A DNA stretch of 64,000 nt from a bacterium 1xD8-48 (GTDB lineage: Bacteria > Bacillota > Clostridia > Lachnospirales > Lachnospiraceae). Shown here one piece after another: positions 50,564-60,451 of the stretch. The stretch covers positions 1-64,000 of the forward strand of contig QZDS01000011.1 in NCBI GenBank assembly GCA_009917455.1, written 5' to 3'. A model generated the notes under the pieces. The model searched no databases, was not told where the DNA came from, and saw only the letters and a program-made list of their open reading frames with translations. Both the position numbers and the translations under genes were made by a program. How positions within the stretch are numbered: position 1 is the first letter of the stretch; every line of letters begins with the position of its first letter.

Positions 50564-51745
50564 TTATATATCCTTCGGCTTCCTCAACCAAAAAATCCCC
50601 GCCACCAGAAGAACCGGAAAGATAATCGCCGCCAGAATCCCCTTTTTCAAATCATCCGACGCGATACTTGAAACATATCCCACCAGCGTGGGCCCGCCCG
50701 AACACCCTAAATCCCCGGCAAGCGCGAGAAGCGCAAACAAAGCGGTTCCCCCGTTTCTGAGAGTTGCCGACGCCTTGCTGAAGCTCCCCGGCCACATAAT
50801 CCCCACCGACAGTCCGCAGACGGCGCAGCCTGTAAGGGACATCACCGGCGACGGAGCCAGGGAGATGCACAGGTACGACAGGACGCACAAAAGGCCGCTT
50901 CCCACCATAAATTTATCCAGCGATATCCTGTCTCCGAATTTTCCGTAAAAGGCGCGCGCGCTTCCCATCAGAATGGCGAATGCCATAGGTCCCGCAAGGT
51001 CGCCGACGGTTTTGCTTACCCCAAGCCCCCGCTCTGCAAAGGTAGATGCCCACTGGCTGACGGCCTGCTCGCTTGCCCCCGCGCACGTCATCATGAGCAT
51101 TAAAATCCAGAATACTCTGGTTTTGCACAAATCCAGCATGGACATCCCTTTTTCGCCCTCTTCCACAAGAGGCGCAATCGGCGTCTTTGCAAAAACAAAG
51201 GTGTTGACAGCGGGCACTATCAGCCAGATACAGGTCAGTATCTTCCAGTTTTCAATTCCAAACAGCTTAAAGAACAGCGTGGAAAAAAGCACGACGCCCA
51301 CGTGTCCCCAGCAGTAAAAGGAATGAAGCAGACTCATGGCCTTTTCCTTATTGTCTGTAGGGCAGCTCTCCACAATGGGGCTTACCAGCACTTCCAAAAG
51401 CCCGCCTCCCAGCGCATAGACAGTAACCGAAATCAAAAGCCCCGCATAAGCGTCCGGCAGAATCTCCGGCAGTACCGCAAGCCCTAAAAGCCCGGCCGCC
51501 GCAAAAATGTGGGCAATCATAATGGACGCCCTGTAGCCGATTTTATCCACAAAGCCCGTTGACAGCAAGTCCACCAGAAGCTGAATTCCGAAATTAAAGG
51601 TAATCAGAATGGTAATCTTGCTTAACGGAATATGGTAAGTACTCTCAAAAGTCAAAAAAAGCAAAGGTACAAAATTGTTGATGATGGCCTGCACGATGTA
51701 CCCTGTAAAGCAGGCGTAAATGGTTCTTTGATATCTGGCGTTCAT
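50564..51745 (-). CDS. Major facilitator superfamily transporter
   Basis: 393 aa with 12 predicted segments. MFS features include LVDLLSTGFVDKIGYRAS in the loop between segments 2 and 3, and FYGKFGDRISLDKFM in the matching loop of the second half. It resembles sugar or peptide-like MFS proteins (FucP/YfkF-like), but the substrate is unknown. Divergent from an AraC gene with a large palindrome between them. Confidence 0.9.
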   Translation of the reverse strand: MNARYQRTIYACFTGYIVQAIINNFVPLLFLTFESTYHIPLSKITILITFNFGIQLLVDLLSTGFVDKIGYRASIMIAHIFAAAGLLGLAVLPEILPDAYAGLLISVTVYALGGGLLEVLVSPIVESCPTDNKEKAMSLLHSFYCWGHVGVVLFSTLFFKLFGIENWKILTCIWLIVPAVNTFVFAKTPIAPLVEEGEKGMSMLDLCKTRVFWILMLMMTCAGASEQAVSQWASTFAERGLGVSKTVGDLAGPMAFAILMGSARAFYGKFGDRISLDKFMVGSGLLCVLSYLCISLAPSPVMSLTGCAVCGLSVGIMWPGSFSKASATLRNGGTALFALLALAGDLGCSGGPTLVGYVSSIASDDLKKGILAAIIFPVLLVAGIFWLRKPKDI

Positions 51746-51814
51746 GGTTGATGCTCCTTTGTGTTATCTATTTTTCAATTCGGCGTATTCCCTCATCTAT
51801 GAGTTCCCCCTGAC

Positions 51815-51869
51815 AAAATGCAAGCTGTCATAATCGACTGCCGGCAGTCGTTCCATCACCTTGCATTTT
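51815..51869. repeat. Nested, co-centred palindromes
   Basis: AAAATGCAAG (51815-51824) and CTTGCATTTT (51860-51869) are perfect arms around a perfect 16-bp palindrome, CGACTGCCGGCAGTCG (51835-51850); the centres differ by half a base. It lies between divergent MFS and AraC genes, where a terminator would make little sense, so a regulator-binding or cruciform role is possible. Confidence 0.7.
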
Positions 51870-51921
51870 ATACTGCTCATCGCCAACTCATACATTATAT
51901 CATCATTCTTTTCCTGTTCAA

Positions 51922-51951
51922 TTGGATTTTTTCACATATTTATGGTACAAT
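51922..51951 (+). promoter_or_regulatory. Promoter of AraC gene
   Basis: TTGGAT (51922-51927), 18 bp, TACAAT (51946-51951). It supports a start of translation at 51982 rather than at an earlier ATG that would lie within the promoter. Confidence 0.55.
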
Positions 51952-51981
51952 ATCACCAGACAGGATGTGAGGTTAGAAAGG

Positions 51982-52857
51982 ATGCAGAAAATACTTACAA
52001 CGGATGATTTGAGAGAGACAAAGCAGCACGGACAACCGGATTTTCAGATACAGTATTATCTGGATGATACCAGAGAATTTTTTAACAGTCAGGTGGACTG
52101 GCACTGGCATAATGAATTTGAAATCGTACTGGTTTCCGACGGAAGTGTGGATTTCCATATCGGGCAGCATACATTTACGCTAAACGCGGGAGAAGCTATT
52201 TTTATCAACAGCCGGGTACTCCATCAGTTTACCACCAGAACATACGGAGTGATGCCTAATATTGTATTTTCACCTGAATTTATTGCTCCGACTCAGACGG
52301 GTATTTATCAGAAATATATTGCTCCTGTAGAAAAATCCGCATTAGAATATTTGGTTTTAAGAAAGGATTGTGTATGGCAGGCTCAGATTCTTGGTGCAGT
52401 CACGGCATTGTTCCGGCTGATGTCCGAAGAAGGATATAACGAACTGCAGGTCAGGAACCTTCTGTCAGAGGCATGGCTTATTCTGGAGGAACAGACGCGT
52501 CCCCTCCTTACGGAAAACGAACGCAAGGCTGACATCAACTTTTCCCACAACAGCGTAATGGTCATGATGCAGTATATTCAGGCCCATTACAGGGAACCTG
52601 TCAGCCTTGACGATATCGCTTCCACTGTCAGTATCAGCAAAAATACGGCTATCCGCTATTTTAACGCAACTATCGGGATGTCTCCTGTCGATTATCTAAT
52701 CAGCTTCAGGATAAATCTTGCCTGCAGGCTTCTTAAGGAAACCTCCGATAAAATCGCCCGTATCGCCGCCAGCGTGGGGTACGAAAATACTGGTTATTTC
52801 TGCAGACTGTTTAAAAAACAGACAGGCCGCTCTCCCGGAGAATTCCGCCGGTTATAA
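51982..52857 (+). CDS. AraC-family regulator with cupin-like sensor
   Basis: About 291 aa from MQKILTTDD. The N-terminal domain is cupin-like (WHWHNEFEIVLVSDGSVDFH; LNAGEAIFINSRVLHQF). The C-terminal AraC domain has SLDDIASTVSISKNTAIRYF and ARIAASVGYENTGYFCRLFK. This layout senses sugars or small metabolites. The divergent MFS gene is the likely target. It converges with the FtsX-type permease gene, overlapping by 6 bp. Confidence 0.93.
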   Translation: MQKILTTDDLRETKQHGQPDFQIQYYLDDTREFFNSQVDWHWHNEFEIVLVSDGSVDFHIGQHTFTLNAGEAIFINSRVLHQFTTRTYGVMPNIVFSPEFIAPTQTGIYQKYIAPVEKSALEYLVLRKDCVWQAQILGAVTALFRLMSEEGYNELQVRNLLSEAWLILEEQTRPLLTENERKADINFSHNSVMVMMQYIQAHYREPVSLDDIASTVSISKNTAIRYFNATIGMSPVDYLISFRINLACRLLKETSDKIARIAASVGYENTGYFCRLFKKQTGRSPGEFRRL

Positions 52858-55287
52858 AGCCCCGATGGTTTCCACCACCGACATCTCCCGGATGCTTTTC
52901 GCCGGCCCCGCTACCGCGAGAATCACCGAGCCGATAACCACCGCCGCCATCAATAGCAGCGCCGCCGCAGGCACAGGCCAGACAGCCCCCCATCTGGAAG
53001 TAATAAGCATCTCATAGCACATTTTGTTGATTGGTATGCCAATGGCAGCCCCCGCCGCAATTCCCGTCAGGGCATAAGTCCCCGCTTCCGCCGCCACCAT
53101 ACGGATGACCTGCTTATCGCTCATACCGATGGCACGCATGGTTCCGAACTGCGTCAGCCTTGCGGAAACGCTCATGCTGATACTGTTGATGATATTAAAT
53201 ATGGTTATCAGCACAATCACCGCCAGAAATCCATAGACAAACAGTACAAAGGAATAGTATGCCCCTCTGACCTCCTGATTGCCCTTCCGGCTGTCGGAGA
53301 ACGTCCGCCCGTCCGCCAGATTCCTGATTTTCTCCACATCCTCCTCCGACGCATTCCTCACAAGCTGAATATCCAGTATGGTATAATTTTCCTCCCCGGT
53401 AATCTCCCGGAAAGCGTCTTGACTGCACACAATGATGCCATGCTCGCTGTAAAAAGGCGTCTCCGATAAAATCCCGGCAACCGGATAATCCTTTTGCCCG
53501 CTTATTGTGGGAATCGTGACGGTTTTCCATACATCTGCCCCTTCCGCCGCTTCCGAACCGGCTCCTTTGTCCGTACTGCGTCCCGCATTTTTCGCGACAT
53601 CATCCGCGCCTCCACCCGCCGCTTTGTACAAAGCCTCCCGGGCCTTATAGTCCAGCAGCACGCCGCCTCCTTCTTCCGCGTCCTTCACATTTCCCTCTAT
53701 CAGCGAATCCTCCGCCCATGCAAACTGATTTTCCTCATAGGAAATGAGGTGCATTGGAATCGTCTCTTCCGCAGCTTCCCCGCCCCCTGTTACCGGAACG
53801 GAATAGGCAAAGCTTCTTCCGTACATCCGCTTAACCGCCGGGTTGCCCTTAAGCTCCTCCATAATTTCTTTCGGAATCGAACAGGTTTCGTCCCGGCTGA
53901 CAATGGAAAGGTCCGGCTGCCAGGGGTGTAAGGGGTTAATCGCATAGTTCATAAAGTCAATCGTTGTGGTAAAGGCAAGGAATAAAATCACGCTGAAAGC
54001 AAAGGAGCCTGCCATCAGAAACAGAGTCCTCCCGCTCCCTCCCGCATGATGGACGCCCAGCGAAATATCCACCCGAAGCCGGTTTCCCGCCGCGCGCTTT
54101 ACCTTCCGCACAAAGCCCGCATTTCCCGAAACGGCTGTCAGCGGGGACACCTTTGCCGCCCTCCTTGCCGGCACATTTGCCGCCAGAAGCACCGTAACCA
54201 CGCCGATAACCGTTCCCGCCGCCAGTCCCGTCAGACTGATTCCCAGGCGCATCTCCGCAAAATAGCGGGGGCTTAAGACTCTTAAAAGCCAGCTTAAAGC
54301 CATTGTAACGATTACCGACAATAAAAGTCCGGCCGGAATTGCCGTCCTGCACCAGTTCAGCGCCTCCCGCCGCACGAAGCGCCTTACCTGAGCGCAGGTT
54401 GCCCCAAGGCACCTTAGCATTCCGAAAAATTCCGTCCTTTTGGCAACCTGGCTGTTCATGCTGCCTGTAATCATCAAAATGCCCGCCACCATCACCAGCA
54501 CCGCCAGCATTGCCGCCGTCAGGTAAATTTTTACGATATAAGAATCGTTGCTCTGCAGCAGCATCCCGAGAATTTTTACATTCTGTCCCACCTTATCCGC
54601 CGGAATCCCCATCTCGGAGCTGATTTTTTTAATGCTTTTCTGGATATTGCATAAAGGCTTAAATTCCACAAAGCATTCCAAATCTTTCTGCTCTGTGTCG
54701 CCCATAAAAGACTGCTCATAGCTTTCACTGTTGAGGAAAAGACCGATGGCGTCATACTCGGCCATCATGGAGGTGGTCTCCGAAATACCCGTAACTCTGT
54801 AGCGCAGCTCCCCTCCTTTCGGCGTTTCCAGCGTGAGATAATCTCCCACCGAAATTTCCGTCTGTTTTTGCAGATTGTCCGTCACCACAGCCTCGTCCGC
54901 TTCCGTGGGAAAATGTCCCTCCACAATCCTCGCAAGAGGAAACAGCTCCAGAAAATCCTCGTCAAATCCGCAGACAGCTGCCTTTTTTCCTTCAATTGTA
55001 TAGTCCTTATCCAGTTTATAATTTGTCACCGCATAGCGGGAGGAACGCTTCACCTCGGGGTACGCCCCAATCATTGCCGACTGCTCCTTTGTCACTCCCC
55101 GGAAAGCCGCATGCCATGCGCCGTCGTCCTTAAGCGCCATCGCCCGCTGGTTGCGGATTTCCATGTCCCCCATTCCGAAGATGGCCGCTATCAGAAAGAC
55201 CGCAAGGGTAATGCACAGCCTGGTCATCCGGCTCTGCTTTCTGTGAATTTTTTCCGAAACGGGGATTAAATCAAGATATCCTTTCAT
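52852..55287 (-). CDS. FtsX/MacB-type ABC permease
   Basis: 811 aa in the two-module layout of FtsX-like permeases: N-terminal segment (LCITLAVFLIAAIFGMG), large extracytoplasmic domain, three segments from about 265, a further segment, a second extracytoplasmic domain and three C-terminal segments (FVLFVYGFLAVIVLITIFNI). Gene follows the ATPase by 2 bp. A low-complexity Ala/Gly/Asp/Glu insertion occurs near residues 565-590. Likely exports or senses a peptide or envelope stress compound. Confidence 0.9.
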   Translation of the reverse strand: MKGYLDLIPVSEKIHRKQSRMTRLCITLAVFLIAAIFGMGDMEIRNQRAMALKDDGAWHAAFRGVTKEQSAMIGAYPEVKRSSRYAVTNYKLDKDYTIEGKKAAVCGFDEDFLELFPLARIVEGHFPTEADEAVVTDNLQKQTEISVGDYLTLETPKGGELRYRVTGISETTSMMAEYDAIGLFLNSESYEQSFMGDTEQKDLECFVEFKPLCNIQKSIKKISSEMGIPADKVGQNVKILGMLLQSNDSYIVKIYLTAAMLAVLVMVAGILMITGSMNSQVAKRTEFFGMLRCLGATCAQVRRFVRREALNWCRTAIPAGLLLSVIVTMALSWLLRVLSPRYFAEMRLGISLTGLAAGTVIGVVTVLLAANVPARRAAKVSPLTAVSGNAGFVRKVKRAAGNRLRVDISLGVHHAGGSGRTLFLMAGSFAFSVILFLAFTTTIDFMNYAINPLHPWQPDLSIVSRDETCSIPKEIMEELKGNPAVKRMYGRSFAYSVPVTGGGEAAEETIPMHLISYEENQFAWAEDSLIEGNVKDAEEGGGVLLDYKAREALYKAAGGGADDVAKNAGRSTDKGAGSEAAEGADVWKTVTIPTISGQKDYPVAGILSETPFYSEHGIIVCSQDAFREITGEENYTILDIQLVRNASEEDVEKIRNLADGRTFSDSRKGNQEVRGAYYSFVLFVYGFLAVIVLITIFNIINSISMSVSARLTQFGTMRAIGMSDKQVIRMVAAEAGTYALTGIAAGAAIGIPINKMCYEMLITSRWGAVWPVPAAALLLMAAVVIGSVILAVAGPAKSIREMSVVETIGAL

Positions 55288-55289
55288 GC

Positions 55290-55970
55290 CTATCTTCCCT
55301 CCCCTAACTCGCTCAGAACCCCGTCCGCCACACGGAATACCCTGTCCGCGCTGGACGCCAGATTCTGATTATGAGTAATCATCAGAATTGTCTGCTGATA
55401 CCGTTTCGACGCCTGATGCAAAAGGCTGATGACGTCCCGGCTGTTTCCCGAATCCAGATTGCCCGTGGGCTCGTCCGCCAGAATCATCATGGGCTTTGTA
55501 ATCAGCGCCCGTCCAATCGCCACCCGCTGCTGCTGGCCGCCGGAAAGCTGCCCCGGCAGATGCTTTCTCCTCTCCTTAAGCCCTAACACCTCCAGGATTT
55601 CCTCAAGCTGCTCCGGCTGCGCCTTCCTGTTATCGAGCAGCAGCGGAAATATGATATTCTGTTCCACGTTAAGCTCGGGCACCAGCTGAAAGGACTGGAA
55701 AATAAAACCGATATTTCTCCTCCGAAATATTGTCCTTTCATTTTCCCTCATGGAAAAAAGCGTCCTCCCGTCCAGATATACGCTTCCACTGTCCGGCTCG
55801 TCGAGCGCCCCGATGCAGTTAAGCAGCGTGCTCTTTCCCGAGCCCGACTCGCCCACCACCGCGGCAAATTCTCCTTTCTGCATGGAAAAAGACACATTTT
55901 TCAGCGCTTTTACCTGCGTTTCTCCTTTCCCGTAGGTTTTACAGAGATTTTCAACCTTTAATATTTCCAT
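55290..55970 (-). CDS. ABC ATPase, MacB/LolD type
   Basis: 226 aa. Walker [10 protein letters not shown], signature [15 protein letters not shown], Walker [13 protein letters not shown], and ITHNQNLAS as H-loop. Standard partner for FtsX-type permeases. The kinase gene ends upstream in the same direction (64-bp gap), so regulation by the adjacent two-component pair is likely. Confidence 0.95.
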   Translation of the reverse strand: MEILKVENLCKTYGKGETQVKALKNVSFSMQKGEFAAVVGESGSGKSTLLNCIGALDEPDSGSVYLDGRTLFSMRENERTIFRRRNIGFIFQSFQLVPELNVEQNIIFPLLLDNRKAQPEQLEEILEVLGLKERRKHLPGQLSGGQQQRVAIGRALITKPMMILADEPTGNLDSGNSRDVISLLHQASKRYQQTILMITHNQNLASSADRVFRVADGVLSELGEGR

Positions 55971-56034
55971 AACTATTCACCTTCCTTCGGAAAGTATCAT
56001 AACAAAAGGCTCTTACAGCCGGGTGAATTTCAGC

Positions 56035-57264
56035 TTACAGATTTGTAAGAAAGGAAATGGTAAATTCGCTCCCTTCTCCCTGCACACTTTCCACAGACAG
56101 CGCCGCGCCCTGTCCCTCCAGAATTGCCTTTGCAAGGGGAAGTCCCAGTCCCACTCCCTTTACGTCTCTGGAATTTTTACTCCGGTAAAACCGTTTGAAA
56201 ATAAAAGGAATATCCTCCGGTGCGATTCCGCTGCCGTTATCCGCTACCGAGAGCCACAGCATCACCGGCGTCCTCTCCCACTTAACGCGGATGCTTCCGC
56301 CCCTTTCGGTATGGTCAAGGGCATTTTTTATCAGATTGCTCACCGCCTCCCCTGTCCATTCCAAATCGCAGGCAATCCGTTCCCTGCCGTCGCCTTCTGT
56401 CACGATGGTTTTTCCCTCCGCCTGCGCCCGCGTCCGCAAATCGCCCAGGGCACGCTCCGCCAGCTCCTCCACAAAAACCTCTGTCTTTTCGAAGGTGATG
56501 CTTCCCGCATCGACCCTCATAATCTTAAGGAGGGATTGAATTAACGCGCTCATTCTCTCTAAGGACTGCAGGGATTTTGCGGAAAACTCCCGCACGGTTT
56601 CCTCCCGCCCCGGCTCCTCCTCCATAATCTCCGCGTACATGGTCAGGGCGGCAACAGGCGTTTTCAACTGATGGGAAATGTCCGAAACAGTATCCTTCAA
56701 AAACTCCCTCGCCTTCCGCTCTGACTGCGCCTTTGCCTGCAATGCCGTAGCAAGCTGGTCAACGGCGCCGAAAAGCCGATAAAGCATTCCCGTTTCATTT
56801 TGCCAGAGACGCTCCGTAAAATTCCCCTCCGCAAACTGCGAGACAACAAGCTCCGCCCGCTGATACAGCCGCTCTCTCTCTTTCAGAAAATAAACCGTTC
56901 CTCCCGTCAGCAGGCCGCAAAGCAGCGCCCCGGCGGCAAAAGCCCATAATAAAAAAACGACTGTCGTTTTCTGTACCTGCGGCAGCCACCAAAAATTCGT
57001 ATCCTCTGTTCTTCCCGTTTTAGATAAAAAATCCCTTCCCGCCTCCGTTGCCTTCTCCTCTGAAATGACGCCGGCAACCACCTCCGGCGGAATCTCCCGC
57101 TCAAGCATCGCCGAAACAAGGGCGCGCTCCCGCTCAAGCATGGCCCGCTTTGCCTCCCGTCCGTGCATCCAGCCCATAAAACCGCACAAAGCCAAAATCC
57201 CGGCGGCAAAAAATAATATGAATATAAAATACCTTCGCGACTGCCTTTCATCCATAAAGCTCAT
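56035..57264 (-). CDS. Sensor histidine kinase
   Basis: About 409 aa. Two segments at about 10-32 and 100-125 enclose an extracellular sensor of about 70 residues. The phospho-His is in SDISHQLKTPVAALTMY. Catalytic domain motifs: NLIKNALDHT and GVGLGLPLAKAIL. The start at MSFMDERQ follows AGGGG; the longer frame is not needed. Pairs with the regulator directly upstream. Confidence 0.93.
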   Translation of the reverse strand: MSFMDERQSRRYFIFILFFAAGILALCGFMGWMHGREAKRAMLERERALVSAMLEREIPPEVVAGVISEEKATEAGRDFLSKTGRTEDTNFWWLPQVQKTTVVFLLWAFAAGALLCGLLTGGTVYFLKERERLYQRAELVVSQFAEGNFTERLWQNETGMLYRLFGAVDQLATALQAKAQSERKAREFLKDTVSDISHQLKTPVAALTMYAEIMEEEPGREETVREFSAKSLQSLERMSALIQSLLKIMRVDAGSITFEKTEVFVEELAERALGDLRTRAQAEGKTIVTEGDGRERIACDLEWTGEAVSNLIKNALDHTERGGSIRVKWERTPVMLWLSVADNGSGIAPEDIPFIFKRFYRSKNSRDVKGVGLGLPLAKAILEGQGAALSVESVQGEGSEFTISFLTNL

Positions 57265-57334
57265 CTTTTTACCCCTGTTTTCATTCCGCAAAGCCCCCGG
57301 CACATCCCTTCCGCTGCCCGGACTCCTGCCCTTT

Positions 57335-58087
57335 TTACAGCTCCTCCGCTTTCCACTGATACCCGAACCCCCGGACGGTCTTAAGATACCGCGGATTTGA
57401 CGGGTCGTCCTCTATTTTTTCCCGAAGCCTTCTGATATAAACGGACAGCGTATTGTCGTCCACAAAGCTTCCGTTATCGTCCCACATTGCGTTTAAAATC
57501 ATGGTTCTGGTCAGCACCCGGTTACGATTCTTTAAGAAAAAGCACAAAAGCCGGTACTCCGCGCCTGTCAGCTCCAGATTTTTTCCGGCAAGTCTTGCCC
57601 GGCTTTCAGATAAATCAATTTCCACCGGCCCGGATTTCAGCCGCTCGCCCTCCCCGGAAGCCTTTCGCCCGCTTCTGCGCAGCAGCGCATTGATACGGGA
57701 GCACAATTCCCCCAGCTTAAAGGGCTTGGTGATATAGTCGTCCCCGCCGCCGTCCAGCCCCCGGATGACGTTGACCTCCTCGTCCAGAGCCGTGAGGAAA
57801 ATAACCGGCACTTCGCTGCCCTTTTTCCTTATATTTTCACACAAATCAAATCCCGTGCCGTCCGGCAGACCGACGTCCAGCAAAAGGAGGTCGTACATGA
57901 CCGGTATCTTCTTTTCAGATGCATTCCCCTTTTCCGCCGCGCCGCTTTTCCCGCCAAGGAACTCGTACGCTTCTTTCAGGCTCATTGCCACATCCAGCTC
58001 AAACCCGTTCTTGCGGAGAGAATAGGCAAGACCGTCAATCAGGCTGATATCGTCCTCCACCAGTAAAATTTTTGCTTTTTCTTCCAT
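57335..58087 (-). CDS. OmpR-family response regulator
   Basis: About 250 aa from MEEKAKIL with GGAGGT upstream. Receiver with phospho-site in LLLLDVGLPDGTGFD and Lys in DDYITKPFKLGEL. An extra segment of about 20 residues (GGKSGAAEKGNASEKKI) precedes the phospho-strand, longer than in most relatives. C-terminal winged helix: LTGAEYRLLCFFLKNRNRVL and YIRRLREKIEDDP. Controls the kinase and probably the ABC genes that follow. Confidence 0.93.
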   Translation of the reverse strand: MEEKAKILLVEDDISLIDGLAYSLRKNGFELDVAMSLKEAYEFLGGKSGAAEKGNASEKKIPVMYDLLLLDVGLPDGTGFDLCENIRKKGSEVPVIFLTALDEEVNVIRGLDGGGDDYITKPFKLGELCSRINALLRRSGRKASGEGERLKSGPVEIDLSESRARLAGKNLELTGAEYRLLCFFLKNRNRVLTRTMILNAMWDDNGSFVDDNTLSVYIRRLREKIEDDPSNPRYLKTVRGFGYQWKAEEL

Positions 58088-58178
58088 ATAATATACCTCC
58101 GCCGGGCAGAATTTGCAGCCTCCGGTATCCGCTGTCTTTCTCCAGCCTGCCATATCCGGTTTCCGCCCCGAACTTCCC

Positions 58179-60365
58179 TCACCTGCTGCCGGAAAGCGGA
58201 ACCACCAAAAATTCCCCGCCGGTATTTTCCGCCATTCCCTCTTTGAGCAATGCCGCCACGCTTTCCTCGTACTCCCCGTCCCTCAACATAACCTCTGCAA
58301 ATTCCCTTCGGATGCAGAGATATTCCGAGCCATAGTAAACCGTCCTTAAATCCTCCAGACTGTCCGCCGGGCTTATGGTTCCCTCCACCACATCCGGTCG
58401 GTAATAAGAGGAACGGAAATCAATGTCGTTAAAGATAATCACGGACCTTTCCGGTATTTCCTCATAGGCCTTGTCCCACTGGCCCGCAAGCTGCGCATAA
58501 TAGCTGTCCGATGTGTCCATGCCCCCGTTTTCAAACAGGGACCATGCGGCCAGAATCACCAGAATACTCACAGCCCCGCCAAAGAAATGAAAGCCCCTTT
58601 TCCCCCGGAGATAAGGCAGCAGAAGCCCGATGAAAGCAAAACACAGCAAAAAGCTGGCCGGCTCGAAAAACCGGAAATAAAAAGTGTCCATGGAGGAAAA
58701 ATACCGAATCACAATAAATATCAGGTAATAGGAAACCCCCATAAAAATCATAACCGACTCCCTGCTAAAGGGACGGCAGTTTTTCCACGTAAACCACACA
58801 AGCCCCGCAATCACCGTCGCCACCACAAACACCTTCAGCTGATAGGGAAAGCCCTCTATGAGCTCCGGTATCTGGAGGGAAAAGACGTTAAACACCTCCG
58901 TCAGAAGGCTCTCTATCAAATCGTTGGTAAGCTTTTCGTAATCGTCCCACCAAAGCGTCCTGCTGACCCCGGAGGCCATGCCGTTCATGATTTTATTTAA
59001 AAGAAGATAGGCCATGCTAAGGCTCCCGGATACAAAGGCTGTAACCGTCAGCATCACCGGCTTTTTGAAAGCCCTTTTCTCCTTTTTCTTAAGCGCGCCG
59101 ATAAAGAAATGCAGAATATAAGCGCCTGTTGCAATCCACACATAAATCCCGAAATATCTGGTCAGAAAGCAGCAAAGCCCCAGAAGCCCCAGCACAAAAT
59201 ACCGCCGTCCGCCCGGTTCTTCTTCCTCCACAATCCCTGCAAGCGTCAGCGCAAATCCCAGCAAAAACACCATAAAGGGGATTTCGCTCCAGGTATAATA
59301 GGAAAGATTCAAAAATCCGATATTGGTCAGGCACAGGGCGTACACCCACGCGTCCTTTTTGAAATACAGCCTTATGACCACCAGCAAAATACCGATAATT
59401 ACCATGGTAAGAAGCTTGGAGGCAAGATAAGCGTCCGCGCCGGTGACTGCCATCATGAGGGCAATAAACGCCGGATAGAGAATTGGCCAGTTCGCAAACC
59501 AGGAATCGTAGCCCGCCATGCCGTCATAATGAAAGCCGTTCCCGGCCGTCAGATTCACCGCCTCCCGCAGATACCCCGCCGAATCCGCGGAAATATAAAC
59601 GCCTTTTAAGTAAGCACGCGAATAAATACTGAGGCACACCGCCGAAAACAGCAGAATCAAAAACAAATCGTTTCCGTATCTTGTAAAAAATTCCCCGAAA
59701 GGAACCCTGCCAACGCACTCCCGCACCCGCCGAAAACCGAACGCCACGCAGATAATTCCAAACAAAGCCGCCAGAATACATACGGGAACGGAATAGTAGA
59801 GTATCTCCCCATAGGTCACCGCCACTTCTTCCGCAACATTCACCCCCAGAGAGATACCGCAATCCACCGGCTCGCCGCCCTTTTCCACCGCCATGGTAAA
59901 CGGAAGGCTTTCCGCCCCGCCCTCCGGCACCTGCATAAAATAAGGCTCGCTTCCGTCCGCCAGAATTGAAAGCTGATAGGTCTCCCCTTTTGCAAAGGCA
60001 ATATTGGCCTCCACCAGAAACCATTTTCCGGGGGAAATGCTCTCCACCGGAATCACCTGATTCAACAGAAGATTCGACGCGCCGTCCGTCACTGCAAAAC
60101 GCACCGTTCCCCGGCTCTCCTCGGAGATGTTCACTAAAAGCACCCAAAAGCCGCCCGCCGTAAAATCCTCCTTCGCGCAAAGGGACGCCTCCACCGGAAC
60201 CCCAGCCTCGCATTCCACATAGACAGGTTCCCCGTTAATTTCCGGCAAAATCTCCGTGGTTCTCCGCCCGTTCTGCGCTGGGTGGGTCAAAACCAGCATC
60301 GCTGCCAGAAGACCGCATAAAATCAGTAAAATTGCCGCCGCTTTTTTTATCATTGTTTTATTCAT
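58179..60365 (-). CDS. Large membrane protein, GT39/PMT-like
   Basis: About 728 aa. An N-terminal segment and extracellular beta domain (about 45-190) precede roughly 11 membrane segments. Acidic residues in the first loop (GVYISADSAGYLREAVNL) fit GT-C glycosyltransferases that use lipid-linked sugar donors. GAGGA lies before the second ATG (60365), which is taken as start. It sits with a GT2 transferase, a GT39 transferase and an FAD enzyme in one leftward group. Confidence 0.72.
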   Translation of the reverse strand: MNKTMIKKAAAILLILCGLLAAMLVLTHPAQNGRRTTEILPEINGEPVYVECEAGVPVEASLCAKEDFTAGGFWVLLVNISEESRGTVRFAVTDGASNLLLNQVIPVESISPGKWFLVEANIAFAKGETYQLSILADGSEPYFMQVPEGGAESLPFTMAVEKGGEPVDCGISLGVNVAEEVAVTYGEILYYSVPVCILAALFGIICVAFGFRRVRECVGRVPFGEFFTRYGNDLFLILLFSAVCLSIYSRAYLKGVYISADSAGYLREAVNLTAGNGFHYDGMAGYDSWFANWPILYPAFIALMMAVTGADAYLASKLLTMVIIGILLVVIRLYFKKDAWVYALCLTNIGFLNLSYYTWSEIPFMVFLLGFALTLAGIVEEEEPGGRRYFVLGLLGLCCFLTRYFGIYVWIATGAYILHFFIGALKKKEKRAFKKPVMLTVTAFVSGSLSMAYLLLNKIMNGMASGVSRTLWWDDYEKLTNDLIESLLTEVFNVFSLQIPELIEGFPYQLKVFVVATVIAGLVWFTWKNCRPFSRESVMIFMGVSYYLIFIVIRYFSSMDTFYFRFFEPASFLLCFAFIGLLLPYLRGKRGFHFFGGAVSILVILAAWSLFENGGMDTSDSYYAQLAGQWDKAYEEIPERSVIIFNDIDFRSSYYRPDVVEGTISPADSLEDLRTVYYGSEYLCIRREFAEVMLRDGEYEESVAALLKEGMAENTGGEFLVVPLSGSR

Positions 60366-60451
60366 AATTTTCCTCATTTCTGCGTTGTCCTTTTCACAGC
60401 TGTCAATATCCCCAAATTCTTACAGATACCGTGCGTATAAAGGCTTAAAGG

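Noticed and set aside
59524-60213. 229-codon leftward open frame, very Gly/Arg-rich
   Set aside because: It overlaps the GT39-like gene in another frame; its composition is that of a GC-skewed shadow.
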